DNA of 64,000 nt from Massospora cicadina (Eukaryota > Entomophthoromycota > Entomophthoromycetes > Entomophthorales > Entomophthoraceae), in the NCBI GenBank assembly GCA_022478985.1, contig JAKSZP010014859.1:18995-82994 (forward strand), read 5' to 3'. Each line of letters begins with the position of its first letter. Positions within the stretch are counted from its first letter, which is position 1. Below are positions 31,914 to 42,172 of the stretch, piece by piece. The translations under genes were made by a program, and so were the position numbers. A model generated the notes under the pieces. It saw only the letters and a list, made by a program, of their open reading frames with translations. It made no database searches and was not told the DNA's origin.

Positions 31914-32796
31914 TGTAAGAAGAGTGTCTGCAACTCTCCCATTTCAAGCTAGGTGATGTGAGATGCACAGAAAAACTTCCAGGGAATCACACATTAGGAG
32001 TATGGTAAACATGGCACCGCAGAGGATGCTGAAGCCAAAGTAACCCAGGGCAAGGGTGTATAATGTGGCATTTATTAATTGGCAACAATAAAAAACAACA
32101 ATTGGGTGGACCCCAAAGGGGAGTCCAAACCCAAGCGGAGATCTTTACTGGAGTGTGTGGGTACCTCAGTCTGGAAAGGCCAGGGGGCCCAGCAGTGCAC
32201 CAGATCTGGTGGATAAATTTATGTAAATAAAACGGCCAACATTGTTAGAGACTCCTCAAGGAGGTATACACAGGTTCGCCCAAGGAATCATATTAAAAAT
32301 GTAAATTAAATATGAAATTTTATTAAGGAAGTTGACCAATAAGGAAAGTTGGTCTCAAAAAATACTTAAACTAAGGGGCGAATATTCAATCAGGGGAAAT
32401 GGTGCTATGCCTAAGTGACCCAATAGCACACCCTACCATCAGCTAGGGTGCTGCAACTTGAGATCAACCAAACTTGAGTTATGAATTGCAGGCAAAGATG
32501 CCCAAATTTTGAAATTTTGAAAAGCAAACAGCTTTTGAAACACCGTTTGCTGAGCAACCATATCAAACTATCATTATTGGTGATATAGCTGGTGCATTTT
32601 AACATTCTTGCTGTAACTTGGGGGCAAGCATCATGCACATCCCCAGTACCAACCTGGGTATATCTCACCTTCACTCAGCGTTGATACAGGATATGTTTGA
32701 GGTCAAGCAGGCCTTGCAATTTTTCCTTTTTAACCTCCCAAAGACCAGCTTTATCCTTGCAATTAGCGCCCTCAAATATGTCATGGAGCCATGACA
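31914..32796 (-). repeat. 5' LTR of the chromovirus
   Basis: 883 bp, aligned end to end with 26799-27681. The start palindrome has one central mismatch (tgtcatggctccatgaca). One base after the LTR end comes tggttgaccaatcaac, a plausible tRNA primer site. That tract can itself form a small hairpin, so the primer is uncertain. Confidence 0.93.
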
Positions 32797-33009
32797 GGCC
32801 TACTAGCGCTTGCTAATGAAATCATTAAGCACAATTCAACGTCATTTGAGCAGCAGCGCCCCTGGAATTTGGGTTTACCATTAGGGTGTTTTTGCATCAA
32901 GAATGACAGGACGTTCTAAACTTCACTTGCCTCATTCATGAAACTAAGTCAATAATATATAAGAGTTGACTGTTTTAAAAAGTATCAATTTAATTAAAAA
33001 GCTTTGTGA

Positions 33010-33450
33010 TATTTTAAATACACTGAATAGATTATAAAAACAATCTTAATCAATATTCAATTAAATTAATCATATGATATTAAAATTATCACTAAATCGA
33101 TTAAAATTTACAAGTGTAATTAAGGGAAATTTTTTTGAATTATTACAAACTTTTAATATCTGGTATACTCATACATGATTTACGCTCACCTCAGTATCAC
33201 CTCTTTTGCAGCTTTGGTGGCGTCAGCACCTTCCAACCCAAAGCCTGCTGGCTGGGATTTAAGTAACAATATTTCAAATACAAAATATGTTCTGCACCGT
33301 TATGGATTTAGTTTTAAGGTTACGGTGATCCTGCTTTTGAAGGTTACAGTGGATTTGGTGGCTGCAGTGGCTGCGGAGGTTGTGGTGAGTGAGGTGGTTG
33401 TTGACTAACCATCATTGACAATGTATGTTAAAACAATTAAGAGTGCTTTC
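33010..33450 (+). repeat. Duplicated small-gene locus, copy 2 (left part)
   Basis: Aligns with 2983-3107 and 3388-3680 of copy 1. The shared track starts around caatcttaatcaatatt (33043 here, 2987 there). It is interrupted at 33451 by LINE B2 and resumes at 41483. The spacer 32802-33010 has no recognisable gene. Confidence 0.85.
33175..33392 (+). pseudogene. Gly/Cys-rich secreted peptide, copy 2 (one-base deletion)
   Basis: ATG at 33175 is followed by IYAHLSITSFAALVASA, a textbook signal-peptide-like N-terminus with likely cleavage after ASA, then PSNPKPAG. After GFSF one base is missing relative to copy 1 (near 33315), which shifts the Gly/Cys region out of frame. In the other frame it reads GYG, FEGYSGFGGCSGCGGCGE and TGA at 33390-33392. 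Together the two copies define a secreted peptide of about 72 residues, but neither copy is intact. Confidence 0.6.
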
Positions 33451-33926
33451 ATGAGAGCTAGGTAGTGTAAGCTGGGGCCTTCTCATGGTGTGACCAAGGA
33501 AAGCCCATAAAATACAGGTGAGTAGTCATCACCAGAACCCAGTGAGGTACTTTGGAAGGGTCCTGTATTAGCCTGAAAAAGGTGTGGGATGGAAGCTAAT
33601 GACTGTGACCCAACCCATTATTGCAGGTGCTTCCACCCTTTTTTGGGGGGGGATATGGCCAGGAAAGGGGAGGCAAGAGTCAGGCATATCAACTGTCACA
33701 TTACTTTCCTATGAGGTGGGGCACTGCAAAAGCAGGTCTTAGCGACAAGGGTGGGGAAATCCTGATTGGTTGGGCTTCAGCCCATCTATCTACAAAATTC
33801 ACCGCAGTTTTTTAGGTTGGTCTAAAACCTTGGTAGCAGCCCGTAGCTTACATGGTCCTACACTGGTGCAGTGAAAGGCAAGAGCACCCACTTACCAAAT
33901 TGACAGACTGACCCAAAAGGATTGCA

Positions 33927-34860
33927 ATGTTCCCGCACAAAAAGGGCCTGGAGAGCAAACTCCATTACAAAAAACTGGAAAGTCCAATTTCATTGAAATC
34001 AACAGCGTGGGTGGTCCCTTCTTCACAGAAGGCTCCAGTCTCCTTTGCAGTGATGGCCACTAATATATTGGGGTTCAGAACCAAGATTTTCAAAGTGGGT
34101 AACTCCAGCCCCTCAAAAGGTTAGATGGAAAGCATGGTGGAGAGCCTCAAGAGGGTTCACGCTGTGGAAGTGAAGACTGGGTGGTCTAATGAAATTCTCA
34201 TGGGCCGCATGATTGAGGTGTGTGGGTTCACCCCACTCGATATTTCGCGTTTGGCTCATGATTGAGTTTTATGACTTTCCAGTTTAAGCTTCAAAAGAAA
34301 AGGTTTTAGCTGCCATTTTGAGCACAAAGAATAAGGAGGCCGTATGTCTTAACATTGGCACTGAGATTGGAAGGTTCATTTTGTGGGACGTAATACTTGA
34401 GTCACAAGAGGGATCATTATGTCTCAGCTGTAAGGCTTTGGCAAAGTGATATCTTTTAATGAGAACAAGTTGGTAAAGAACTTGAAGTAGAAGGACGGTA
34501 GTTTGAAAAGTTCACCATAGGCTCTGGGGTCTATTTTTGAAGTTGAACTTTCAGAGTCATATGAAGAGCTGCCTCGTTCAGTTACTGTGGGGACCTGGAG
34601 TGTCCCTGTGGTGCCGCTGGATAGGTGCTTCTTGTGTTGCATAAAGGGGCACGTCAAAACCAAATGTCCTCAGAATAAACCTCCTGTGGCAGCGGCCAAT
34701 CCCAATAAGCCTATAGAGGGGGCGCCATCCATGGTGACCTCAGAAAAAAAGAAGCTAGTTGTCAAAAAGGTGTTGGATAAGCTAGCTGAGTTGTCAGCCA
34801 AGGCAAAGGAGGCAATGCGAATGGCAGCGCCAAATTTATATATGGTAACTGAGTGCTGAG
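33927..34860 (+). pseudogene. LINE-B2 ORF1 with CCHC zinc knuckle
   Basis: Blocks: 33927-34124 (LHYKKLESPISLKSTAWVVPSS...), the EILMGRMIEVCGFTP motif (about 34190-34235) shared with B1, and 34587-34859 holding CFLCCIKGHVKTKC at 34626-34667, a perfect C-x2-C-x4-H-x4-C knuckle. The knuckle is followed by a NPNKPIEGAPS linker and a Lys/Ala-rich helix. A typical RNA-binding first ORF. Stops between blocks. Confidence 0.78.
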
Positions 34861-35359
34861 AAGCACCAGTAAGGTTAGGAAGGATTTGAAGCAGTCCCAG
34901 AAGGCGAGGGAAGCTGTTAGACTCCAAATAGAGCTAAGTAACGCTTTGTTTTTTATTCCACAAAGGATTTTTGAAAACGGCTGCATCTCAAATGGATGGG
35001 GTTCTCTTCATCACTCAATTGCATAAGAGGTGGGTGACCATTAGGGATGTGGGTGTGACAGAGCGCGTGAGGAATGTAGTGGAAGAGGCGGAGGTGAAAG
35101 AGTTGCTGTCTTGTATTTTAGTGGTCTAGGGCCTTCTAGCCCAATGCCTCCAACTGAACTAGAGGGGTCTATTGAAGACCCTAGAAATGAAAGATTCTGG
35201 TGGCTGCTGTGACCAAGCAGCCACCACCCCTGGCCCAGTCAAGTACTGGAAAGGGGAGGAAGAAATGTGGTCCCACTAAACCAGCTGAGGTAGAAGAATA
35301 TGGATTACCCCGGATCCTAACATCAAAGCCTCTTTAGCTTCTAACCTATGGTGATCTGG

Positions 35360-36536
35360 GTTGAATTCACTCATGCGTGAGCCTGAATGCCCTCAGGCAA
35401 TGGCAGTGAGTGAAACTCAGATTGCAACAACTAAGGATAGATATCAGCTTGCTCACTGAGACTACGTTTAAACCTGGGGTGGAAGAGAACTGGTCTTGCA
35501 GTTACCTCGGAAGCAATCATTTTACTCTCACTTGGTGGATCACTAAACTCAGATTCGCCCTTATGGGAGGGAAAGAGGGAGGGGGAAACCAAAGGGGGTA
35601 TCTTGGTCTGGTGGGCGGACAGAGCTAATGTGATAATAAAAGAATATTGGTTCATGGAAGAGCAGTGGCGGTAATGTCATTGTTTGGAGAGGAAATTAAA
35701 ATTATATTATAGACATATATGAGCCCAATTGTGGGTCTGAAAGGAATGCCTTATTCCAGAAGGTCAGCCTGAGAAACTAAGAGAAGGCATTGGAGGGTCC
35801 AGTAGTGCTGGGGGAGATATGCACGGTGTCTGCTTTAGAGATGGCAGGATTAGCGCAGGCACTGGAGTTCTGATCCTAGAGCTCACAAGTTGGCCAGTTT
35901 AATGATTGACCTTAGCCTACTGGATGTGTGGAGAGCGGGCTGTGATGAGGAGGGGGAGACTGGGTGGACTCACGTTCAGGGGGATCATTTCTCCCACACT
36001 GACCTTGTGTCAGTGCCCTAACTTCTCCTGTGCCACTTCAAGTTGATCACTCTTAATCATGATACAGGTGTTTTGGTATACAGGCCCCTTGAACTACAGA
36101 TCATGACCCTCAGGTTGCTTCTGCGGGGAAAAGGATCAGGAAACTGAACCCTGAACTATTTAAGTGGTATCCACTCCAGGAGAACATGAGGAAGAAGGTG
36201 AGACGATGGAGAAGCCAGATTGTGGGAAATCCAGATGCTCCAATAAAATGGTTAAAGATGAAGGCTGAACTCAAGATGGCATATGAAATCTTTGGGAGGC
36301 AGCAAGGGGCATTCGTGGCGGCTTCCCCTTTTGGGTTGGGTACCACTAGTGCTAAAAAAGGGAGGCAGCTAGGGGCCATGTATTTGAGGTATCAAACCGT
36401 GGAAAAAAGCTTTGAGAGTACCTGCAAGCAGGCTTCAGTTATAGGGGCATCTTCCTACACAGCCAATGCTGACTTGTATGCGAAATCAATGGGAGCCTTC
36501 ATGGTAGATCACCTCAAATAAAGGAAATCTAGGTGG
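35360..36536 (+). pseudogene. LINE-B2 ORF2, endonuclease and spacer
   Basis: 35410-35628 reads KLRLQQLRIDISLLTETTFKPGVEENW, the N-terminal strand of the APE-like endonuclease with its Glu. Downstream frames are heavily interrupted. The spacer block 36186-36521 (RKKVRRWRSQIVGNPDAPIKWLKM...) is open and includes 22 codons contributed by a small insertion (36294-36376). Confidence 0.7.
36311..36359 (+). mobile_element. 49-bp 5'-truncated copy of the 154-codon retroposon
   Basis: Matches the last 49 bases of the unit at 11128-11719, including gggttgggtaccactagtgc and the A-run. It is flanked by a 17-bp duplication, gggaggcagcaaggggc (36294-36310) and gggaggcagctaggggc (36360-36376). Insert plus one duplication is 66 bp, so the host LINE frame is kept. 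B1 has the uninserted sequence at about 160-180. Confidence 0.88.
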
Positions 36537-37350
36537 TGAGCTAGTTAGGGTAAGCTGGGGCCTCTGTATGGTGTAACCGGAGCTTGCCCAAGGAAACATA
36601 GGTAAGTAGCTAACACCAGAACCCAGAGGTGCTTTGGTCAGGTCCTGTAGTGGCCTGAAAGAGGTGCGGGATGGTAGTGATGACTTTGTTAACCTGTTCT
36701 TGCAGGTGTCTACCACTCCCTAAATGGAGAATATAGGAAGGAAAGGAGGGGGGTACAAGCCAGGAATGGCGCCCTTTAAATGGACTCACCACAATTTGGG
36801 GTTGTGTAAGTGTGGACCCAGGCAAGGGAGGGGTAATCCTGGTTGGCTGCACTTTGGTGCACCTTCCTACAAAAATGTTGCAGTTTGCCAATTTTGGCCT
36901 GAAACTTGGCTAGCTGCTGTTTGGTTGGCATAAGCCGGCTGGTGGCAATACGGATTATGCAAGGAAGTGATAGAAGATCCAAAAGGACTCTAAGGCTTCC
37001 TGGGAAAAAGGGGTCAGAGGGCATAACTCCGCTAATAAAGCAGGTGACAAAGGAGAGGACTTAGACTTTCCACCCTCAGGGACCTTAAACCTGAGGGTCA
37101 TTGGTCTTACCTCCATTAAGAGGGATGAGAGTCATATAGATTGTCCTGGCTGGGAAGACGGTCTGGCAAGTACTTAAACAGGGCGGGCGTATGTTTGTTT
37201 AGGGGGTAGCATGAGCTACTCCCAATAACTGTCAGCCAACATTTGGTGGTGCTTTGGTTCTCGAAGCCCTAGTATAGTGGGGACAGTACCCCATGTCCTC
37301 ATCCTGCAATAGTTGCTGCACTAGGAGCCCCTCAGGGCTTTTTAAAACTC
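36537..37350 (+). mobile_element. Internally deleted derivative of LINE B (about 0.8 kb)
   Basis: The left part (36537 to about 36900) repeats the LINE-B leader (gtaagctggggcc, accagaacccag, cctgaaagaggtg). The right part (about 37220-37350) repeats the LINE-B 3' UTR (ggtgctt..ggttc, gcagtacccc). The coding body is missing. Duplications aaaggaaatctaggtgg (36520-36536) and aaaggatatctaggtgg (37351-37367) flank it, so it moved as a unit into B2. Confidence 0.85.
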
Positions 37351-37379
37351 AAAGGATATCTAGGTGGGATGAGGACTTT

Positions 37380-37944
37380 AACATTGATGTGGCTCTACTC
37401 TGCAAGGAGTAGGGGCATTCAGACCCTCAGCAATAATCTTATTACTTTGTGATGAGGGAATTGAGGTGAAGGATGCAGCTCACATGGCTGAAGTGGCCAA
37501 GTCTACTATGAGAACCTTTATGGTCCCATGGAGAATGACCCAGAGGCATCCAAAGTACTCATAAGCGGACTGGGAGTACTGCCAAAGGAGACTCAGAAAC
37601 TATGTAGCAAAATGAACAAGTCAGAGGTTATAGACGCCATCTGCAAAGGAAAGAATGGCAAGGCTTCTGTATAGGAAAGGTTGATCCTTGAGCTCTACTA
37701 GTTATTATGAGCTGAAATGTGCAAGGTGCTTACTGAGCTCTACAATTAACTCCTAGTCTCCAATGCAATCAATCCAGTGTTTTTGAAAGGCGTAGTGGTG
37801 TTGTATAAGAAGGGCTATCCCTCACTCATGGAGAACTATTGGCCTTTGACTCTAATTAACTAACTATAGGATCTTAATTAAGATCCAAACCAATTGACTA
37901 AAGGGGGTTGTGGTGGATGTTGTCAGGAAAGATCAGAGTATGTG
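37380..37944 (+). pseudogene. LINE-B2 ORF2, start of reverse transcriptase
   Basis: Near 37650-37860 the decayed fragments NGKAS, LELYxLL, FLKGVVVLLYKKGYPSLMENYWPLTL can be read: the fingers region of LINE RTs (consensus-like GPDG...LP, SLLENYRPITL). It ends at VVRKDQ around 37944, where a 1.1-kb insertion cuts the domain. Confidence 0.75.
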
Positions 37945-39030
37945 TTAAATTTAGGGGCTTTCACCGATTGTTCAAGACTGATAACCCCTAATTGATTATC
38001 TGCACAGGTTTAGTATGTGAACAATTCACGTTGTCTGATAATAGATAATATTCAATTTAAAATAGTATGAAGACTATTATCTATAGTTTAATAGATAACC
38101 GTTTATGGCCCAACTCTTGACCTGTATTTCTCCAAAATACTTTTGATGACTTCAGTAGGGATTTATACCCTTATCCGCCTAACTTGTTCCACGCTCATAT
38201 CTCTAAGTTTAAAGCCCTTCCTCTGGTCTTGCGGATTCTAAAGCAATTCCCATCTAAGCTCAGCTTCTCTTCTTAAAGATCCTCAATTCTTACTCTTTAT
38301 TCTACTGAAGAGTCCCCAATTAAAGCACACAAGCTTTAATTTCCTGAAGATAAATAGAACTAAGGCAAATATTGAATTCTGCTAAAAATAAATCTTTTCT
38401 TTAGTAAATTATGAGGGGAATTTATATAGGGAATTTGGCGCCCAACCCTCAGTTGGCGCCTCAGCTATGAAACAGCAGCCGTTGCCATTATACTTCCCTT
38501 TGTCATCTCACCAGCAATGGTCTTTTCCATATGGTTAGGATTTCTTCATCGGAAATCCTTGAGACCTAAAACAGAAAGAGTCAGAAAACGTGTCCCTAAC
38601 ATTTTCCACTTGATCCCAGTGAACCAAATATATTTAGCGAGCAACCTGCTTAGGTAATGGGACTTGCTACCCATTATGGCAGGTCACAAAACAACTGATA
38701 AATACACTAGTTGTAGGTGACATCACTCGCCTTGCAACTTGCTCCCTAAATTCTTAATTAGTCAGTGATGAAACCCAACCAATTCCAATCAGTACACCTG
38801 ATAGCTAATCATCAATCAACTACCAGATGCCTCATTTTTGTTAGCAACTCTGCCCGATGAGATCTTAATTATTCACCCAGATTGATCCCTGATGGATCTG
38901 ATCCTGGAGAATTTCCTAAAATCCCCCAAACATTATTAACATGAAATTGGGTTAACTAATATCAAATTTACTTGCCATAGGGAATTATCACCTAGTGACC
39001 CATGGTAATCTAGACATCTGAAAAGGTGGG
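37945..39030. mobile_element. About 1.1-kb insertion in LINE-B2 RT, possibly a solo LTR
   Basis: It separates VVRKDQ from LFIPGRSIIDI, which are adjacent in LINE RTs. No ORF. It starts near tgtgttaaatttaggggc and has a tggcgcccaac...gttggcgcc inverted pair near 38438-38463. Exact ends and target duplication are not clear, so its class is a guess. Confidence 0.5.
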
Positions 39031-41000
39031 TAAAACTCCCAGAAAATTTGTTTATCCCAGGACGCTCAATTATTGACATTTTTGATTCTGCTTCACCTGA
39101 TAGAAGAGTGTGAAAATAAACTGTATGATTAAAGGGGTGTCTACTGTTTCTTGATCAAGAGAAGGCATATGATTGGGTGAATCCTGAGTTTCTTTGGAAA
39201 GTGTTAAGTAGGGTGAAATAAAAGGACGCTTGTTGAGACTGCCTAAAGTGATTTTATGAGGAAGCGTCATTGGTCGTCATTATCAATGGGGTCCTCTCCC
39301 ACCTTTTAAGATGTGTAGGGAAGTGCGTCAGGGAAACTCTCTATCTCCCTTGTTTTTGTTCTTGCAATAGAGACCCTTTTGGTGGCTCTCAGGAAGTCAG
39401 ACTGGAGGAAACTTACCATCAACAGCGAGGAGTACTTCACTCAATATTTGTAGACGATATTAGGATTTATTTTTCTTCAGAGGAGGAGGAAAAGTTGTGA
39501 TGAGCATTTTGAAGATGTCTAAAACGCAAGCAACGTGAAGGTTAATCTGAAAAAATCCAGGGCTTGGCCCTCTGGAAGAACGGTAACGTTGGATGTGGCA
39601 CCAAAGATATCAATTCCCTGGATGGCTACTGGGGAAGAGTTTCTGCACCTTGGGTGCCCCTTCCCTGAACGGCTGTCACCGCAAGAAATCTGGCTTAAAC
39701 TTGAAGCAACTGATAAATTTGGCTTAGAAGTGACAATAGCTCAATTTTTATTGGGACAGGGCCATTGTCATGAACAATTTATTCTTTTAGATTATGATAC
39801 ATTGCTAGATTTGTTCTACTGCTGACATCTTCCATAAAAAGGATACAGAGTTCAGTATTCCAGTTCATCTAGCAGGGGCGAGAATCAAAACCCAGTTATT
39901 CTAACTTGTTTCAGGAGGTGAAAAAGGGCATTTGTCTGATAATTGTTAGAATGATAAAGCACTTCAGCTGAAGTGGATCACGTGGGTCTCTCAGGAGGGA
40001 AAGTCGATTTGTTGGGCTCTAATAGTGTGGGACTACCTTTCTAAGGCTTGCAAGGACAAATTAAACAAGTATCTTGGTGTCATCTGGGGCATCATTTTTG
40101 GGGTCATTCCAAGCGCGGGGAGCCTACTAGGCTACTGGAAGGATTACTTTAGAGCTTGGACAGGCAACAAGGGTAGATTGGAGGGTGATATTGGACCATT
40201 TAAAGGATCCGGGCAATTCCCTCTTTAAATGGAGCTTGGGGACTGGAGATGAACCTTGTATGAGCAAAACCTTCAAGCACTTTTTTGGGATGGTTCACTG
40301 GAGAACCTCCTTGGTGGCGATGGCTAAAGAGTGCTTAGGTTGGAAGCAGATAATAATGTTGCAAGTGCCTACAAGGTGCTTGTAAGGAAGGCATGGGACA
40401 TTGTGAAAGCAATTGAACTGCCCTCTTTCTGGATGGAAGCAATTCCTTCTCAGCTGCATTAGAGAGTGTGGAAGCCTGTTCAGAAAGTTGTAGAGCATGA
40501 TTGAAGCGTGTTCCCATGAGGAAAAGAAGTTTAGAGATACCACAGGCGGATAAGTCTCTTTGTCCTTTAGGACTGGCTAAAGGTGGAAGGTGGTGATAGT
40601 ATATGCCTCTCAGATTTCACAACCACCAGGTTCTGGAAGTTACAAGACATAGAGCTATGCTTGACGTACTTATCCCAGATCACTTGTAAAATGAGACCTG
40701 GCCTGATGGACCTGTGGGGGAGAAGAGTTAAGGGATGCTGGTCTATACCAAGTCAGAACTTTCTCTTCAAAATTCTCAGCAACATCTTGGTCATTGGGGC
40801 AACTCTACATAAGTGGAGAAAGCATAAGGAGAATGACCTTATGTTTGCTTGTAAGGTGTGCGGAGGGGAGGAGGTGGCAAAGCACATCTTCACAGAGTGT
40901 CCAGCAGCGGATGCTGTGTGAACAAGTGTTCTCATATGGTATGAAGCATACCAATAAGGGTTTAAGTTATCCTCTGGGCATCTTTAATGGCCTAAGATCC
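39031..41000 (+). pseudogene. LINE-B2 ORF2, RT palm to C-terminal zinc finger
   Basis: FIPGRSIIDI, then FLDQEKAYDWVNPEFLWKVL (about 39145-39200, first catalytic Asp), a decayed QGD/PLS region (about 39310-39350), and IFVDDIRIYFSS (about 39440-39475) with the catalytic DD intact. The end block 40583-40921 has FLFKILSNI...HKWRKHKENDLMFACKVCGGEEVAKHIFTECPAAD, the Cys/His zinc domain that follows RT in many fungal and plant LINEs. Stops occur throughout. Confidence 0.82.
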
Positions 41001-41550
41001 TAGCTGCATATGCCACTCCAAGTCTGATTGCAGCTCAAGGAGGTCTTCTGGGTCTAGTTCATGATATGGGAGGAGGTGATTTATGGTCTATAGCTTGCCA
41101 GAAACCAGCGTTGCTTCCTTTCAAAAGGAAAATCATGCAACAAGCTCCCTGGCCATAGTCAAGCAAAAGCTTGAAAAAGCTGTGGAAAGCTATTGAAAGC
41201 CTCTTTCCTCAAGTAAGTCCAACTTGGGGATCAGTCTGGTCTCATTCCTCGCAGTAAGGAATGGGAGGCATAACTCTAGATTAGCTTGGTAGTCTTTGCT
41301 GCCTGGTATACCAAGCAGTGAGGAATGTGTCAGTTTTCGGTGGTGTGAGCCATTCTACCTACAATTGGCCCTCATCTGTGGTGCTTAGGTTCGCGCAGCC
41401 CCAGTGCAGCGGGGGCAGTACCCCAGCTTTCATCCTGTAAAGTTGCCTGCACTGGGTGCTCTAATGGGCACACAAAAACCCAAAGAGTGCTCTACAATGA
41501 ATGTTGCTGCTACAACACTGAAAGGCAGCATTTTGTAGTATTAAAACCTA

Positions 41551-41672
41551 ATAAGTTGATGCCAATTGCTGCAATAATTTTGATTGCAACATCTTTTTAT
41601 GCTAAATCTAATGATTCTTTCTGGAAAAGAGCCCATTTGAATTTACCAAATATGTTTGATTACATTTTTTAA
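41551..41672 (+). CDS. Short ORF with signal-peptide-like sequence, copy 2
   Basis: From the conserved KPNKLMPIAAIILIATSFYA (Met codon at about 41559) through KSNDSFWKRAHLNLP to TAA at 41672. The frame is open upstream to 41487. It corresponds to 3725-3832 in copy 1, with a longer C-terminus here (NMFDYIF). Hydrophobic core and cleavage-like site are conserved. It lies just beyond the LINE B2 insertion that separates it from the Gly/Cys peptide. Coding status unproven. Confidence 0.4.
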
Positions 41673-42094
41673 ATCTATTAATACTTAAACATATTTATTA
41701 GTGATGAGTTTAATTAAAAATGAAGCAATTATTGTAAAATATACCAGGTTTATTATGACATCTCTAATTTATTTATTAGATTATGATCACCATTATAAAT
41801 TATTCTAAAAGTAATACAATTTAAAAGACCTTGTTTATAAAAGTCAATTAAGATGATTGCTACAAATCTTAATTGAGATGGGTTTACTTTTAGAACTTTT
41901 AGAAAATGGACTACTTTAATCCATTCACTATAGCATACATCAAATATCTTGTTTTATATGCTTTTTGTACATATAATTTTATTAAACAAGTCAATATAAA
42001 AATTGGCAGCCCTAAAGTCCAATGAGACTAATTATTTCACTATGATCAAACACATTTAAAAAAACTATTAAAGTTTTAAAACGGGAATTATATA
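41673..42094. repeat. Non-coding part of duplicated locus copy 2
   Basis: AT-rich; aligns with 3833-4279 nearly throughout (for example taaaatataccaggtttatt). No gene. Confidence 0.75.
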
Positions 42095-42167
42095 GAGGAA
42101 TTAGCTCAAATGGTAAAGCCTTTTCTTAATGTGTGAAAGTCATGGGGATCAATACCCTGATTCCCCA
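42095..42167 (+). repeat. tRNA-Ala-like sequence (intact copy)
   Basis: gaggaattagctcaaatggt leads into tcatggggatcaatacccgn-like T-arm DNA and attccccattttttg with a T-run terminator. The acceptor stem pairs roughly, but the anticodon stem and T loop are degenerate, so it is a tRNA pseudogene or SINE head rather than a working tRNA. Similarity of the two locus copies ends here. Confidence 0.6.
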
Positions 42168-42172
42168 TTTTT

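Larger units (their letters stand above)
26799..32796 (-). mobile_element. Ty3/gypsy chromovirus, structurally complete
   Basis: A 5998-bp LTR retrotransposon on the minus strand. Two 883-bp LTRs (TG...CA ends) are flanked by a perfect 5-bp target duplication GGCCT at 26794-26798 and 32797-32801. The internal region holds protease, RT, RNase H, integrase and chromodomain in Ty3/gypsy order. A purine-rich tract lies immediately before the 3' LTR. No gag is recognisable in the 750 bp after the 5' LTR. Every pol domain has stops, and the LTRs differ at many positions, so the copy is old. Confidence 0.95.
33451..41482 (+). mobile_element. LINE family B, copy B2 (full length, with nested insertions)
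   Basis: About 8.0 kb on the plus strand, inserted into duplicated-locus copy 2. Target duplication: aagagtgctttc (33439-33450) and aagagtgctcta (41483-41494); copy 1 shows the empty site around 3666-3680. It has leader, ORF1 with CCHC knuckle, ORF2 with endonuclease, RT and C-terminal zinc finger, and a 3' UTR ending in cacacaaaaaccc. Nested insertions: 36311-36359, 36537-37350 and about 37945-39030. All ORFs are broken. Confidence 0.9.

Noticed and set aside
31721..31942. Gag protein of the chromovirus
   Set aside because: The short frame shows no gag helices or zinc knuckle and overlaps the LTR edge.
31914..32796. Second tandem chromovirus or remnant to the right of the element
   Set aside because: The coding-like stretch to 32796 is simply the LTR portion that pol reads into; both LTRs are exactly 883 bp with a shared GGCCT duplication outside.
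36724..36933. Independent small gene after LINE B2 spacer
   Set aside because: It lies in the leader of the short LINE-B derivative and has no counterpart frame in the B2 or B1 leaders.
42095..42167. Functional tRNA-Ala gene
   Set aside because: The anticodon and T arms are degenerate and the copy lies in a repeated unit; only the acceptor and D-arm side are convincing.
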